Shown here: positions 10,131 through 17,830 of the stretch, one piece after another
Numbering within the stretch: the first letter of the stretch is position 1
Layout of the letters: every line of letters starts with the position of its first letter
NCBI RefSeq assembly: GCF_002863225.1
Contig: NZ_PKEK01000042.1
Coordinates: forward strand, 1-51,050
Direction: 5' to 3'
Length of the DNA: 51,050 nt
Source of the DNA: Mycobacterium sp.
Lineage (GTDB): Bacteria > Actinomycetota > Actinomycetes > Mycobacteriales > Mycobacteriaceae
The notes under the pieces: model-generated
Seen by the model: only the letters and a program-made list of their open reading frames with translations
The model's database searches: none
Told to the model about the DNA's origin: nothing
Position numbers and translations under genes: made by a program

Positions 10131-10373
10131 TCCGCACAACAGCCGCCGAGGACGTCCGAACCAAACCTGCTGCATGCGGGTGGTTACGGTTGAGTAGCTA
10201 TAACTGTGCAGATCAAAGCAGTATTGTTACCTAATCGTTATCTCGAAAAATTGCGCCTTATCCGGCGCTGCGGTCGCGCGTCGACGAGATGGTGTGCGGC
10301 GACTCGTCCCGATCCAACGGGTTGGACGCCGTGCAAAAGTTTGCTGGGAACTTACTCAAGAGTCAGCTTGGGC

Positions 10374-11666
10374 TCAGATCAGCGGCGTGGAGTGGCCACC
10401 ACCCGTCCCCCGGCCGCCCGCCAGCGCCGCCGCCGTCCGCTGATGGCCCAACCATTCGTAGCCGGCGACCACCGCGGCCGGCGCGGCCGCGACCACCAGC
10501 AGACACACCGGAGTGGACACTCCCGCTACCGCCAGACCGACCGCGGTGCCCAGCACCGACAGCGTGACCAGCACGACGGCGGTGTAAAAACCGTCCCAGG
10601 CTCGGGTCAGCAACAGGTAGGTGCCGTAGACAGATCCGATGTACAGCCCAACCGGCGCGGCGACGGCCACCACCGACGCCACCGCGTCCAGCGAGGATCG
10701 GTGCTCGATGGAGTCCGCGGCCGCATGCAGGCCGGCGCCGGTGGCGACGATCGATCCGAACACCGCGATGTGCAGGTAGCCGTAGCCGAAGGAGCGCTCT
10801 CGGTGGGCGTGCAGCAGCTGAGCTGCCGGCACCACGAAGTACACCCACCACATCCCGAACGTCAGACCAGTACCCGCGATTGCGACCAGTGCGGCGTCGG
10901 TGGTCCAGCCGTGTTCGGCGACCATGGCCGACAACGAGGCGACGGTCCCTACCACCCCCTCACCCAGGGCGATGATGGTCAGCAGCCCGTTGCGCTCGGC
11001 GATGTGGTGCGCATGCCAGGGCGTTCCGCCCTTTCGCTTCTCCGCGATCAGCGGACCAGTCAGTTCGATCGCCACCATCACGGCGAACAGCACGAACGTG
11101 ACGGTCACCGAGCTGTTGACGATCGCGACGGCAATCCACCCGAGCTGCGCGACGGTGATGGAGCCGGCGTAGGTCAGACATGCGACCTTGCGGGCCGGGT
11201 CCTGCCCGGCGGCCCGCAGCCACTGGATCACCATGGCCACCCGCATCACCACATAGCCGCCGACCAGTACCCGGTTGTCGACATGGGCACCCTCGGCTAT
11301 CGACGAGAACACCGGCGGAATCCCCAGGGCCAGCACCAGCACGCCCACCATCTGCAGCATCGTGGTGAGCCGGTAGACCCAGTCGTCGGTGTCGTAGGCA
11401 GAGGCGAACCAGCTGAAATTGATCCACGCCCAGCACACCGAGAACGTGGCGAAGGAGAAGCTGATCAGGCCGGCTTCGACGTGACCGGACGCCAGGGAAT
11501 GGGCGAACTGCCCAGCGGCGACGCCGAAGGCGATGACGAACGTCAGGTCGAACAGCAGCTCCAGTGGTGTGGCCACCCGGTGCGGCTCGTGCGGGTCGCG
11601 TCCCGACATTCGACGAAGCCGGTGGGTGCGGACCACGTGGTCGTGGCGATTTCCAGGTTCGCTCAC
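10374..11666 (-). CDS. Low-temperature-requirement A (LtrA)-like membrane protein
   Basis: The 430-residue protein opens with a charged cytoplasmic segment and then the signature LELLFDLTFVIAFG, followed by a series of hydrophobic segments consistent with about 10-12 membrane spans. That opening motif and the length are typical of the bacterial LtrA family (originally a cold-growth locus in Listeria). The biochemical role of the family is unknown, so no function is assigned here. The start is GTG at 11666 with GGAGG about 11 bases upstream; the gene runs divergently from the kinase-like gene at 11752. The C-terminus is Gly-rich and polar. Family membership is fairly secure; substrate and process are not known. 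Confidence 0.8.
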   Translation of the reverse strand: MSEPGNRHDHVVRTHRLRRMSGRDPHEPHRVATPLELLFDLTFVIAFGVAAGQFAHSLASGHVEAGLISFSFATFSVCWAWINFSWFASAYDTDDWVYRLTTMLQMVGVLVLALGIPPVFSSIAEGAHVDNRVLVGGYVVMRVAMVIQWLRAAGQDPARKVACLTYAGSITVAQLGWIAVAIVNSSVTVTFVLFAVMVAIELTGPLIAEKRKGGTPWHAHHIAERNGLLTIIALGEGVVGTVASLSAMVAEHGWTTDAALVAIAGTGLTFGMWWVYFVVPAAQLLHAHRERSFGYGYLHIAVFGSIVATGAGLHAAADSIEHRSSLDAVASVVAVAAPVGLYIGSVYGTYLLLTRAWDGFYTAVVLVTLSVLGTAVGLAVAGVSTPVCLLVVAAAPAAVVAGYEWLGHQRTAAALAGGRGTGGGHSTPLI

Positions 11667-11738
11667 GGGATTATTTTCCTCCGGTCTCGATTCGGTGACC
11701 GCTTAGCACCATGACCGTTGACGGCCGCGGGCAGTATG

Positions 11739-11744
11739 TACGAT
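11739..11744 (+). promoter_or_regulatory. -10 element for a leaderless transcript of the kinase-like gene
   Basis: TACGAT fits the mycobacterial TANNNT -10 consensus and is followed by exactly 7 bases before the ATG at 11752. No Shine-Dalgarno sequence precedes that ATG. This spacing is what is expected when transcription starts at the first base of the start codon, so a leaderless mRNA is inferred. Confidence 0.45.
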
Positions 11745-11751
11745 CCTCCCC

Positions 11752-13383
11752 ATGCCGCTGGTCATTGGAGCGACAGCCGCTGGATTCAATATTGTTCGGC
11801 CGCTCGGATACGAGGAGTTCGGCGAGCTATACGTCGCCGAACATCCACGTCTACCCCGCCAGCAAGTGCTTCACCTGATTCCCGCCGACACCTCGCTCGA
11901 TCTGGACTACCGCTTGCGGTTCCAGCAGGAATCCGACCAGGCGGCGACGCTCTGGCACCCGAACATCGCCGGGCTCACCGACCGCGGGGAGTTCGAGGAT
12001 CAGTTGTGGCTCTCGTTCGACTATGTCGACGGTTCCGACGCCGCGGAGCTGATGAGCGATGGCCATCTCGACGGCATGCCGCCGCGGATGGTGATGGAGA
12101 TCGTGTCCGCGATCGCCGACGCGCTGGACTACGCGCACGACAGCGGCGTGCTGCACCGCTACGTCAATCCCGGCAACATTCTGATCAGCAACTCTCCGGC
12201 CGACCGACGCCGAATCGCGTTGACCGGCTTCGGTGTAGCGCGACCCGAGGGTGCCCACAACACCTTGACCCGCGCCGGCATGTTCATCGGTACCGCCGGC
12301 TACACGGCTCCCGAACAGCTGATGGGCGAGGAACTCGACGGCAGAGTCGACCAATACGCTTTGGCCGCCAGCGCTTTTCACCTGCTGACCGGGGCACCGC
12401 CGTTCGCTCATTTCAACCCGACCGTGGTGGTCAACCGGCAGCTCAACGATCGACCGCCCCGACCGAGCGAGATCCGCCCCGACCTGACCGACTTCGATGC
12501 GATCTTCGCGCGTGCCCTGTCCCAGGATCCGGTCGACCGGTTCCGGCGATGCCGAGACTTCGCCAAGGCGCTCGAATCGACCGGCGGCACACGGTCGCAT
12601 ATCCGCGCCACCTCCGAGGTGCGCGCCGCGTCCATCTTCCGCGAGTCGACCAACGGCAACGGTGAAACCGCCACGATCGCAACGCCGGCCAAGGCCGACG
12701 AGCCGGCGCCCACCGTCGCAGCGCCCGAAGCCGCCGCTCCGGCCGTCCGGTCGAACGGCCACGCCAAACACCACGTCGACGAGGACGCCACGACGGTCCT
12801 TCCCCCGTCGTCCGCGAAGCTCGTCGACGTCGATGACGACCTCTCCGACGACTTCTCCGACGACGAAGCCGCCGAGGCGCGCAAGCGCCGGCTGCGGCAA
12901 TCGGCGGCAATCGGCGGGGCGATCGTGGTCGTGGTGATTGCCTGGTTCGCCGGCGTCAAGGCCCTCCGTTCGGCGTCTCAGCACGACGACGCCCCGGCCA
13001 ACGTCGAGACCACCACCACGGAGTCGACCAGCCCGGCCCCGGCAATCATCGCGCCGCCGGTCGTGGTGGCCCCGCCCCCGCCGCCACCGGTCATTCCGCC
13101 GCGGGTCACGGTCACCACCTCGTTGCCGACGACCACAGTGCCGACCACCACCAAACGCCCGACCAGTACGGCGCCGGCGTCGAGCGCCGCACCGCAGACA
13201 CCCGCAACGAACCCGCCCAAGCCGGCGACCACACCGCCGACCGGGCCGAACGCCCTGGACACCCGGCCCGCAGTTGGGATGCCCTGTGGTGCAGAGGGTT
13301 CCACTGCAGTGTCCAACTCGGGTGTGCCGGTGAACTGCGTCGGCACCCCGGGCGGGTTCGCCTGGCAACCGCCGGGCGCCTGA
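11752..13383 (+). CDS. Membrane-anchored Ser/Thr protein kinase homologue, predicted pseudokinase
   Basis: The first 275 residues or so have the fold of a Hanks-type (PknA/PknB-like) kinase domain, recognisable by the C-lobe segment GTAGYTAPEQ (180-189), Asp200 in RVDQYALA, and LLTGAPPF (211-218). The catalytic residues are replaced: the glycine loop reads GYEEFGELY (19-27), the VAxK lysine position appears to be His41, the HRD loop is HRYVNPGN (Asp to Tyr137, Lys to Asn139), and DFG is GFG (Asp to Gly159). Then follow an acidic juxtamembrane stretch (about 353-375), one membrane span (about 385-401) and a Pro/Thr-rich outer segment ending in a short Cys-containing tail (Cys at about 502 and 519). 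Phosphotransfer is therefore unlikely, and a scaffold or sensor role is inferred. No complete reading-frame break is seen, so it appears to be maintained as a protein. Confidence 0.85.
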   Translation: MPLVIGATAAGFNIVRPLGYEEFGELYVAEHPRLPRQQVLHLIPADTSLDLDYRLRFQQESDQAATLWHPNIAGLTDRGEFEDQLWLSFDYVDGSDAAELMSDGHLDGMPPRMVMEIVSAIADALDYAHDSGVLHRYVNPGNILISNSPADRRRIALTGFGVARPEGAHNTLTRAGMFIGTAGYTAPEQLMGEELDGRVDQYALAASAFHLLTGAPPFAHFNPTVVVNRQLNDRPPRPSEIRPDLTDFDAIFARALSQDPVDRFRRCRDFAKALESTGGTRSHIRATSEVRAASIFRESTNGNGETATIATPAKADEPAPTVAAPEAAAPAVRSNGHAKHHVDEDATTVLPPSSAKLVDVDDDLSDDFSDDEAAEARKRRLRQSAAIGGAIVVVVIAWFAGVKALRSASQHDDAPANVETTTTESTSPAPAIIAPPVVVAPPPPPPVIPPRVTVTTSLPTTTVPTTTKRPTSTAPASSAAPQTPATNPPKPATTPPTGPNALDTRPAVGMPCGAEGSTAVSNSGVPVNCVGTPGGFAWQPPGA

Positions 13384-13390
13384 GCCGCGG

Positions 13391-14713
13391 TCAGCTGTCG
13401 GGCGAGAGCACTTCGATCAACGCCTCGGCGACGTCGCGGCCGCCGACAGGAAACGTTGTGAGGTTGTCCTGCAACAACTTCTGCGCTCCAGCCCGATTAC
13501 CGGCCGCGACCAGCCGACCGAGCTCCTCGACCACATCGGCGTGGCCGTCGAGGGTGGACGCCAAGACGTCGACCAGCTCCCAGTCCCGGTACAGCGCCAG
13601 CGAGCGTTCGTAGAACGCAAATCCGCTCACCTGCTCGCCACGCATGGTGCCGTCGTAGCGATATGGCCCTTCCATGTACTCGATCGGCAACCCGTGCGCG
13701 GGCGCCGCCACCAGCGGCTCGCCGATCAGGTCCAACTCGAGAGCGTCGCTGTGCAGCCGATGCAGATTCGGCATGAACCGGTCCGGCGCGGGGGGACGCA
13801 CCAGGGGCCGGATCGCATTGGGCCAGCGGACATAGCTCTCGACCGTGACCTCGACGTCCTCCGCGCACTCTGGCGCCTTGGCTGGATCCGGGTAGCTCAC
13901 GGTCGCACCCGAGAACGGTTGCGGCGCATTACCGTTCAGCCGATCGAACTGGTGCCAGATACTCATGTCGACACCGTTGTCGAGGTTGATCGTCCGCCAT
14001 TCGTGCGACCGGGAGCGTGGGTCTCCCCCGTCTCCGCCACCGTTGGCGTATTTGGGAAACCACTGCCGGTCAACGTGTCCCGCGCTACCGCTGACCTGTT
14101 CGCGCTGCTCGCCCCAGCGCAGTGTTCCGTTCATCGCCATACCGGTTTGGAAATATGAGTAGGTGTCGGCCTGGCCGAAGCAGACGATCCTGCCGTCGTA
14201 GGTGTCCGCACCGACGGGGACCGGAGCACGCGTCGGCGTCACATCCAGGTCCAGTTCCATCGACCGGCCGGTCTGGTCCAGGCCGCGCAGGCTGATCCGG
14301 TAGGTGTAAGGCTTCAATTCGCCGTCGTCGTCCCGGCAGGAGCACCACGTCACCGGTCCGGCACTGCTCTGGTATCCGATGTCGAGATACCCCGCGGCCA
14401 TCGTCATCTTGGGCTGGGCACCCGGTTGCATGTTCCGCGGCGGCATGTCGTAATCGGTGTATGTTCCGTATTCGCCTGTGTCGCAGTCGAATAGCGCCAT
14501 AGTGTAGAAATCGGCGACGATGGTTCCGCCCGGACGGTTCTTGTTGAAGATGGTCAGGTAGGAGAACGTGCGGCCCGTCTCGCCGGTCAGCTCGCCCGCG
14601 ATGAACCAGGTGTCGGACTCTTGGTCTTCATGCAGACCCTCGGCTGCCGGGAAATCCAGAGCGCGGTCGTTCTCCACCAAACGGAACGGGTACTTGCGCC
14701 AGTCAGTGTCCAT
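13391..14713 (-). CDS. Lipocalin-like / CrtC (AttH-type) domain protein
   Basis: This 440-residue protein lacks an obvious signal peptide. Its middle part has the features of the AttH/CrtC lipocalin-like family (hydroxyneurosporene-synthase type): a Trp-rich beta pattern, SAGHVDRQWFPKY (about 210-222) and WRTINLDNGVDMSIWHQF (about 240-257), with a C-terminal helical segment. Characterised members hydrate isoprenoid double bonds (CrtC) or are secreted hydrolases of unknown substrate, so a role on a lipophilic or terpenoid-like molecule is plausible but not proven. The gene is convergent with the kinase-like gene (7-base gap) and divergent from the aldehyde dehydrogenase, with the 18-bp AT-rich motif between them. 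The start is ATG 14713. Confidence 0.6.
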   Translation of the reverse strand: MDTDWRKYPFRLVENDRALDFPAAEGLHEDQESDTWFIAGELTGETGRTFSYLTIFNKNRPGGTIVADFYTMALFDCDTGEYGTYTDYDMPPRNMQPGAQPKMTMAAGYLDIGYQSSAGPVTWCSCRDDDGELKPYTYRISLRGLDQTGRSMELDLDVTPTRAPVPVGADTYDGRIVCFGQADTYSYFQTGMAMNGTLRWGEQREQVSGSAGHVDRQWFPKYANGGGDGGDPRSRSHEWRTINLDNGVDMSIWHQFDRLNGNAPQPFSGATVSYPDPAKAPECAEDVEVTVESYVRWPNAIRPLVRPPAPDRFMPNLHRLHSDALELDLIGEPLVAAPAHGLPIEYMEGPYRYDGTMRGEQVSGFAFYERSLALYRDWELVDVLASTLDGHADVVEELGRLVAAGNRAGAQKLLQDNLTTFPVGGRDVAEALIEVLSPDS

Positions 14714-14789
14714 CTCACACCTCGGGGTTTGGATCGCGTCGCTCTTGCCACCGGATTCACGATAGGTGTCAGGCGTCCCGTCTTTTTTG

Positions 14790-14807
14790 CTATGTTAGCA
14801 TCAATAG
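14790..14807. promoter_or_regulatory. AT-rich 18-bp motif, copy 1 (CTAT-N10-ATAG)
   Basis: CTATGTTAGCATCAATAG lies in the divergent region between the lipocalin-like gene and the aldehyde dehydrogenase gene. Its outer tetranucleotides are inverted repeats, and the spacing (10 bases) is the same as in the copy at 46131. The surrounding DNA is strikingly AT-rich for this genome. It may be an operator, or contain -10 elements; the sharing between four promoters favours a common regulator. Confidence 0.45.
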
Positions 14808-14842
14808 CGAAGTTGCCATCGCCTTTCCAGAGGTCGTGCCCC

Positions 14843-16312
14843 ATGCCGGAAACCCGTGACCACCGTTGCTACGACCAGCTTTTCGTCGGCGGACAGTGGC
14901 GCAAGCCGTCCACCGATCAGCGTCTGACGGTCATCTCCCCGCATACCGAAAAGTCGATCGGCGACGTCCCCGCCGCGACTCCCGCCGACGTCGACGACGC
15001 AGTCGCCGCCGCTCGGCACGCGTTCGACCACGGTCCGTGGCCGCGGCTAACCCCGCAGGAACGGATGAGTAAGGTCGAGCAACTCGCCACCATCTACGGT
15101 GGCCACCTCGACGAGATGGCCGACCTGATCACCGACGAGATGGGCTCCCCCCGCAGTTTCAGCCGGCTGGGCCAGGCCGCGGCGGCGGTCACGATGATCC
15201 ATCTGACCCTGGGTGTGGCCCGTGACTTCGCCTGGACCGAACGACGGCACGGCGTGCTCGGCGAGGTGCATCTGCACCGTGCCCCGGTCGGCGTCGTCGC
15301 GGCGATCGTGCCCTGGAACGTGCCGCAATTCCTGATCATGCCCAAGCTGATCCCGGCGCTGATCGCCGGCTGCCCGGTGATCGTCAAACCCGCACCCGAA
15401 ACGCCCTTGGACGCTTTGTGGTTGGCGGAGATGATCGAGCAGCTCGACCTGCCGGAAGGGGTGGTCTCGGTCCTTCCGGGCGGCACCGACGTGGGCGAGG
15501 CACTCGTGCGTCATCCGGGAGTCGACAAGGTGTCCTTCACCGGGTCGAGTGCGGTCGGACGCCGGATCGCGACGTTGTGCGGCGAGCAACTCAAGCGGGT
15601 CAGCCTCGAACTGGGCGGCAAGTCGGCGGCGATCATTCTCGACGACGCCGACATCGCCAAGACCGTTCAGGAGTTGAAGTCCGCGAGCCTGATGAACAAC
15701 GGGCAGGCTTGCGTGGCGCAGACCCGCATTCTGGTCAGCGAGCGGCGCCACGACGAAGTCATCGACGCGCTGTCGGCGATGATGACGGATTTGCAGGTCG
15801 GCGACCCGGCCGACGAGGCCACCGACGTCGGGCCCCTGGTCGCTCAGCGTCAGCAGGCTCGGGTGCAGGACTACATCCGCTCCGGGGTCAAAGAGGGCGC
15901 CCGGATCATCCTCGGCGGCGAGGACGCACCGCATGACCAGGGGTGGTACGTCCGCCCGACGCTGTTCACCGACGTCACCAACGACATGCGGATCGCGCGC
16001 GAGGAGATCTTCGGTCCCGTGCTCAGCGTTTTGACCTACCGCGACGAAGCCGAAGCCGTCCGCATCGCCAACGACAGCGACTACGGCCTGGCCGGCTCGG
16101 TGTGGACCGCGGACATCGCGCACGGTCTCGAGGTGGCCGCGAGGGTGCGGGCCGGCACCTACGGCATCAACATGTACACGCTCGACATCGGCAGCCCGTT
16201 CGGCGGTTTCAAACAGTCCGGCATCGGCCGCGAGTTCGGACCCGAGGGTCTGCACGAGTACGTCGAGTTGCAGTCGGTGATCAGCAAGGGCGCGATGCCG
16301 CCGCTGTCCTAG
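14843..16312 (+). CDS. NAD(P)-dependent aldehyde dehydrogenase
   Basis: This 489-residue enzyme of the classical ALDH superfamily oxidises an aldehyde to a carboxylic acid. It has the cofactor-binding segment PWNVPQFLIMPKLIPAL followed by KPAPETPLDA, the SFTGSSAVGRRI nucleotide-loop motif, the general-base Glu256 in LELGGK, and the nucleophile Cys290 in NNGQACVAQTR. The C-terminus has EIFGPVLSV and the GGFKQSGIGRE motif. The start at ATG 14843 was chosen because the family begins near here and an AGAGG lies about 9 bases upstream; a longer open frame from 14621 runs back through the opposite gene and is rejected. In this setting it could oxidise an aldehyde produced by oxygenase cleavage or P450 oxidation (inference). 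Confidence 0.93.
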   Translation: MPETRDHRCYDQLFVGGQWRKPSTDQRLTVISPHTEKSIGDVPAATPADVDDAVAAARHAFDHGPWPRLTPQERMSKVEQLATIYGGHLDEMADLITDEMGSPRSFSRLGQAAAAVTMIHLTLGVARDFAWTERRHGVLGEVHLHRAPVGVVAAIVPWNVPQFLIMPKLIPALIAGCPVIVKPAPETPLDALWLAEMIEQLDLPEGVVSVLPGGTDVGEALVRHPGVDKVSFTGSSAVGRRIATLCGEQLKRVSLELGGKSAAIILDDADIAKTVQELKSASLMNNGQACVAQTRILVSERRHDEVIDALSAMMTDLQVGDPADEATDVGPLVAQRQQARVQDYIRSGVKEGARIILGGEDAPHDQGWYVRPTLFTDVTNDMRIAREEIFGPVLSVLTYRDEAEAVRIANDSDYGLAGSVWTADIAHGLEVAARVRAGTYGINMYTLDIGSPFGGFKQSGIGREFGPEGLHEYVELQSVISKGAMPPLS

Positions 16313-16332
16313 CGCGGCCGCCGCGCGGTGTC

Positions 16333-16414
16333 GGCACTCGATGTGCCCGCCTCGTAGCGACAAATTCGTCTGACGCCCAGCGTTGTCGCTCAGAGGTGGG
16401 CAATCGAAGGTGCC
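16333..16414. terminator. Large imperfect inverted repeat between convergent genes
   Basis: The arms at 16345-16363 and 16383-16401 (19 bases each) pair except for three positions, with a 19-base loop. A smaller perfect hairpin (GGCAC-TCGAT-GTGCC, 16333-16347) precedes it, and a GGGCA/TGCCC pair follows at about 16398-16415. The structure occupies the gap between the convergent aldehyde dehydrogenase and MaoC genes, so a bidirectional terminator is the simplest reading. No T-tract follows, which is usual in mycobacteria. Confidence 0.5.
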
Positions 16415-16416
16415 CG

Positions 16417-16824
16417 CTACCCAGGCAAGTGCAGCGTCAATTCCACCGGTGAGCACAGTTCGCCGCGCTGGTTGACGATGTCGATCTCCAGGTCGATCAG
16501 CCCCGCCGAGGGTTTGGCCACCACCCGGCCCCGGCCCACCATCGTGTCGCCGGCGTAGATCGATCCGGCCAGCCTCATCTTTCGGCGCACCACGCGACTC
16601 TGCGGCCCGGCCCAGTCGGTGGCGACCCGGTCGGCAAAACCGGCGATGTGCATGGTGTTGACGAAAATGCCTGGGTGGCCCTGCTTTTCGGCGTAGTAGG
16701 GGTCGAAGTGGACCGGGGTGTAATCCCAGGTGGAGCCGGAGTTCATCACCACCCGCTGGTAGCTGATCTCGTCGCGAACCTCGGGCAGGTCGGTCGGCAC
16801 CGTGACGCTTTCCCAGGCGATCAT
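16417..16824 (-). CDS. MaoC-type enoyl-CoA hydratase, catalytic subunit
   Basis: A 135-residue single-hotdog protein. It keeps the hydratase-2 catalytic pattern: Asp34 and His39 in DYTPVHFDPYYAEKQG, followed by GIFVNTMHIAGF. It probably adds water across a 2-enoyl-CoA in beta-oxidation. It pairs with the MaoC-like protein encoded immediately upstream (16885-17415), which lacks the catalytic His. This arrangement resembles the ChsH1-ChsH2 heteromeric hydratase of cholesterol side-chain breakdown in M. tuberculosis. The start at ATG 16824 has GAGGAG about 7 bases upstream, inside a repeated start-site element. It is the last gene of the minus-strand operon beginning at 20493. Confidence 0.85.
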   Translation of the reverse strand: MIAWESVTVPTDLPEVRDEISYQRVVMNSGSTWDYTPVHFDPYYAEKQGHPGIFVNTMHIAGFADRVATDWAGPQSRVVRRKMRLAGSIYAGDTMVGRGRVVAKPSAGLIDLEIDIVNQRGELCSPVELTLHLPG

Positions 16825-16894
16825 GCGGCGCTCCTCCTCAGAACTTCGTTCTGCATCGTCGCCACCGCGGCGATCATGCGGCGATCATGCGGCG
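16821..16894. repeat. Repeated start-site element (GCGATCATGCGGCG copies)
   Basis: The 14-base string GCGATCATGCGGCG occurs at 16817-16830 and 16881-16894, with an 11-base partial copy at 16870-16880. On the minus strand each copy reads CGCCGCATGATCGC, that is, the start codon context of the MaoC gene, and the first copies overlap the stop of the preceding gene. Between them lies GACGATGCAGAACGAAG and a TGAGGAGGAG ribosome site. This creates an 18-codon frame (16877-16821) that ends on the MaoC start codon. The core resembles the element at 44971-45057. Confidence 0.5.
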
Positions 16895-17415
16895 CTCGGA
16901 CTGAAGCGGAACAACGTGTTCCGATTGGTGGCCACCACCGCACCGTCCTGCCGGGTGAAGGTGTCCAGCGTCTCGATGAAATGCCCGACCCCGAGCTTGG
17001 AGTTCTTCTCCGGTGAGACCGACACCACCTGTTCGACGATCGTGAGCCGGTCGCCCTCGAGTACGGGCAGCGGAAAGTCCGCCTCGTTGGCGGCGTTGAC
17101 GATCGTGGTGCCGGGCAACGGAACCCGCAGCGCGATCGCCGCGACCGGCGGCCGCCCGCCCGGTTCCCACGGCAGCGGGACCAGCCAACCCATCAGCAGG
17201 GCCGGGGGTGCCAGCAGCCCTCCCCATATCGTGGTGGCGAAGTCAGCGTCCCAGTACGACGGGTTGCCGTCTTGCACTGTGGCAGCGAACATCTGGATCC
17301 GCGCCGCGCTGACCACGGTTCCCGCGACCCTCGGCTCGGACGTCACGCCGACCATACGCAGCGCATCCTCGTAGGTCCCGAATGCGAGCTTGTAGCTGAT
17401 CGGGGTCGCTGTCAC
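16885..17415 (-). CDS. MaoC-like (FAS1-type dehydratase) partner subunit
   Basis: This 176-residue hotdog-type protein resembles the N-terminal MaoC dehydratase domain. The equivalent of the catalytic segment reads QDGNPSYWDADFAT, with no His at the expected position, so it is probably the structural or substrate-binding half of a heteromeric hydratase with the 135-residue MaoC protein downstream. The start is GTG 17415, which overlaps the stop of the preceding SnoaL-like gene as GTGA, indicating translational coupling. The longer open frame beginning at 17550 runs through the SnoaL-like gene and is not used. The C-terminal codons fall inside the start-site repeat at 16870-16894. The overlapping ends and shared strand place it fourth in the operon starting at 20493. 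Confidence 0.75.
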   Translation of the reverse strand: MTATPISYKLAFGTYEDALRMVGVTSEPRVAGTVVSAARIQMFAATVQDGNPSYWDADFATTIWGGLLAPPALLMGWLVPLPWEPGGRPPVAAIALRVPLPGTTIVNAANEADFPLPVLEGDRLTIVEQVVSVSPEKNSKLGVGHFIETLDTFTRQDGAVVATNRNTLFRFSPSAA

Positions 17416-17813
17416 GCCGAGACCGGCACCGAGTCCCACTGAAGTTCGCGAGAAGTGAAGTACCAGCCGCCGCGCTCGTAGATCAGTTGATCGCGATAGC
17501 TGCCGGTGGCACGCAGCGTAGATCCGCCGGTGAACAGCAGCGCCACACATCGCTGCGTCGCGTTGACGCCGTCGACGGTGATCTCGTGGTCGACCGTGAC
17601 CAGCCGGCCGCCACCGCCGTCGAAAGCCTCACGCAGGTCGGTGAATTCGGCGCCGTCACGGACGAAGCTGGCGCCCGAGTGCCGGAACGTCGCGATCCAC
17701 CCGTTGCGGTCCCCCTCGGAGAAGCACCGGTTGTGCCGCGCGGTCAGGTTCAAGATTGCGTCGCGCCCCACCGAGCCGTCCAGTACGTACTGCTGCTGAT
17801 AGGTCATGGCCAT
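17412..17813 (-). CDS. SnoaL-like (NTF2-fold) polyketide-cyclase/isomerase-type protein
   Basis: A 133-residue protein with the SnoaL-like pattern: an N-terminal helix followed by ARHNRCFSEGDRNGWIATF and a curved sheet including GSYRDQLIYERGGWYFTSREL near the C-terminus. The fold is shared by ketosteroid isomerases, cyclases, dehydratases and small subunits of ring oxygenases, so the reaction cannot be named. Its place directly after the acyl-CoA ligase and before two hydratase subunits suggests it acts on an intermediate of the same pathway. The start at ATG 17813 is supported by GGGAG 8 bases upstream and a 17-base gap to the ligase stop; a longer frame from 17996 lies inside the ligase gene. 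Confidence 0.75.
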   Translation of the reverse strand: MAMTYQQQYVLDGSVGRDAILNLTARHNRCFSEGDRNGWIATFRHSGASFVRDGAEFTDLREAFDGGGGRLVTVDHEITVDGVNATQRCVALLFTGGSTLRATGSYRDQLIYERGGWYFTSRELQWDSVPVSA

Positions 17814-17830
17814 GTGTTGTTCTCCCTGTT

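Larger units (their letters stand above)
9884..10373. other. 490-base intergenic region upstream of fas
   Basis: No convincing gene is seen here. The half next to fas holds two GC-rich hairpins (9981-10016) and a cluster of GTTACT/AGTACT-type half sites (10084-10130), both listed separately. The part from about 10190 to 10260 is noticeably AT-richer than its surroundings, and the last 100 bases lead into the 3' end of the LtrA-like gene without a clear terminator hairpin. The fas promoter must be in this region, but its -10 element could not be assigned with confidence. Confidence 0.6.

Noticed and set aside
10190..10260. AT-rich tract upstream of fas as a possible tRNA or small RNA gene
   Set aside because: No cloverleaf-like pairing, no T-loop GGTTCGA sequence and no clear terminator were found.
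10206..11714. A 502-codon plus-strand frame opposite the LtrA-like gene
   Set aside because: It lacks motifs, while the minus-strand product has the LtrA signature and regularly spaced membrane segments.
12990..13260. Pro/Thr codon repeats in the kinase-like gene considered as a DNA repeat array
   Set aside because: There is no regular repeat unit at the DNA level; it codes for a Pro/Thr-rich outer linker typical of mycobacterial receptor kinases.
14621..14842. N-terminal extension of the aldehyde dehydrogenase
   Set aside because: It would overlap the divergent lipocalin-like gene and its promoter; the family starts near the ATG at 14843, which has a ribosome site.
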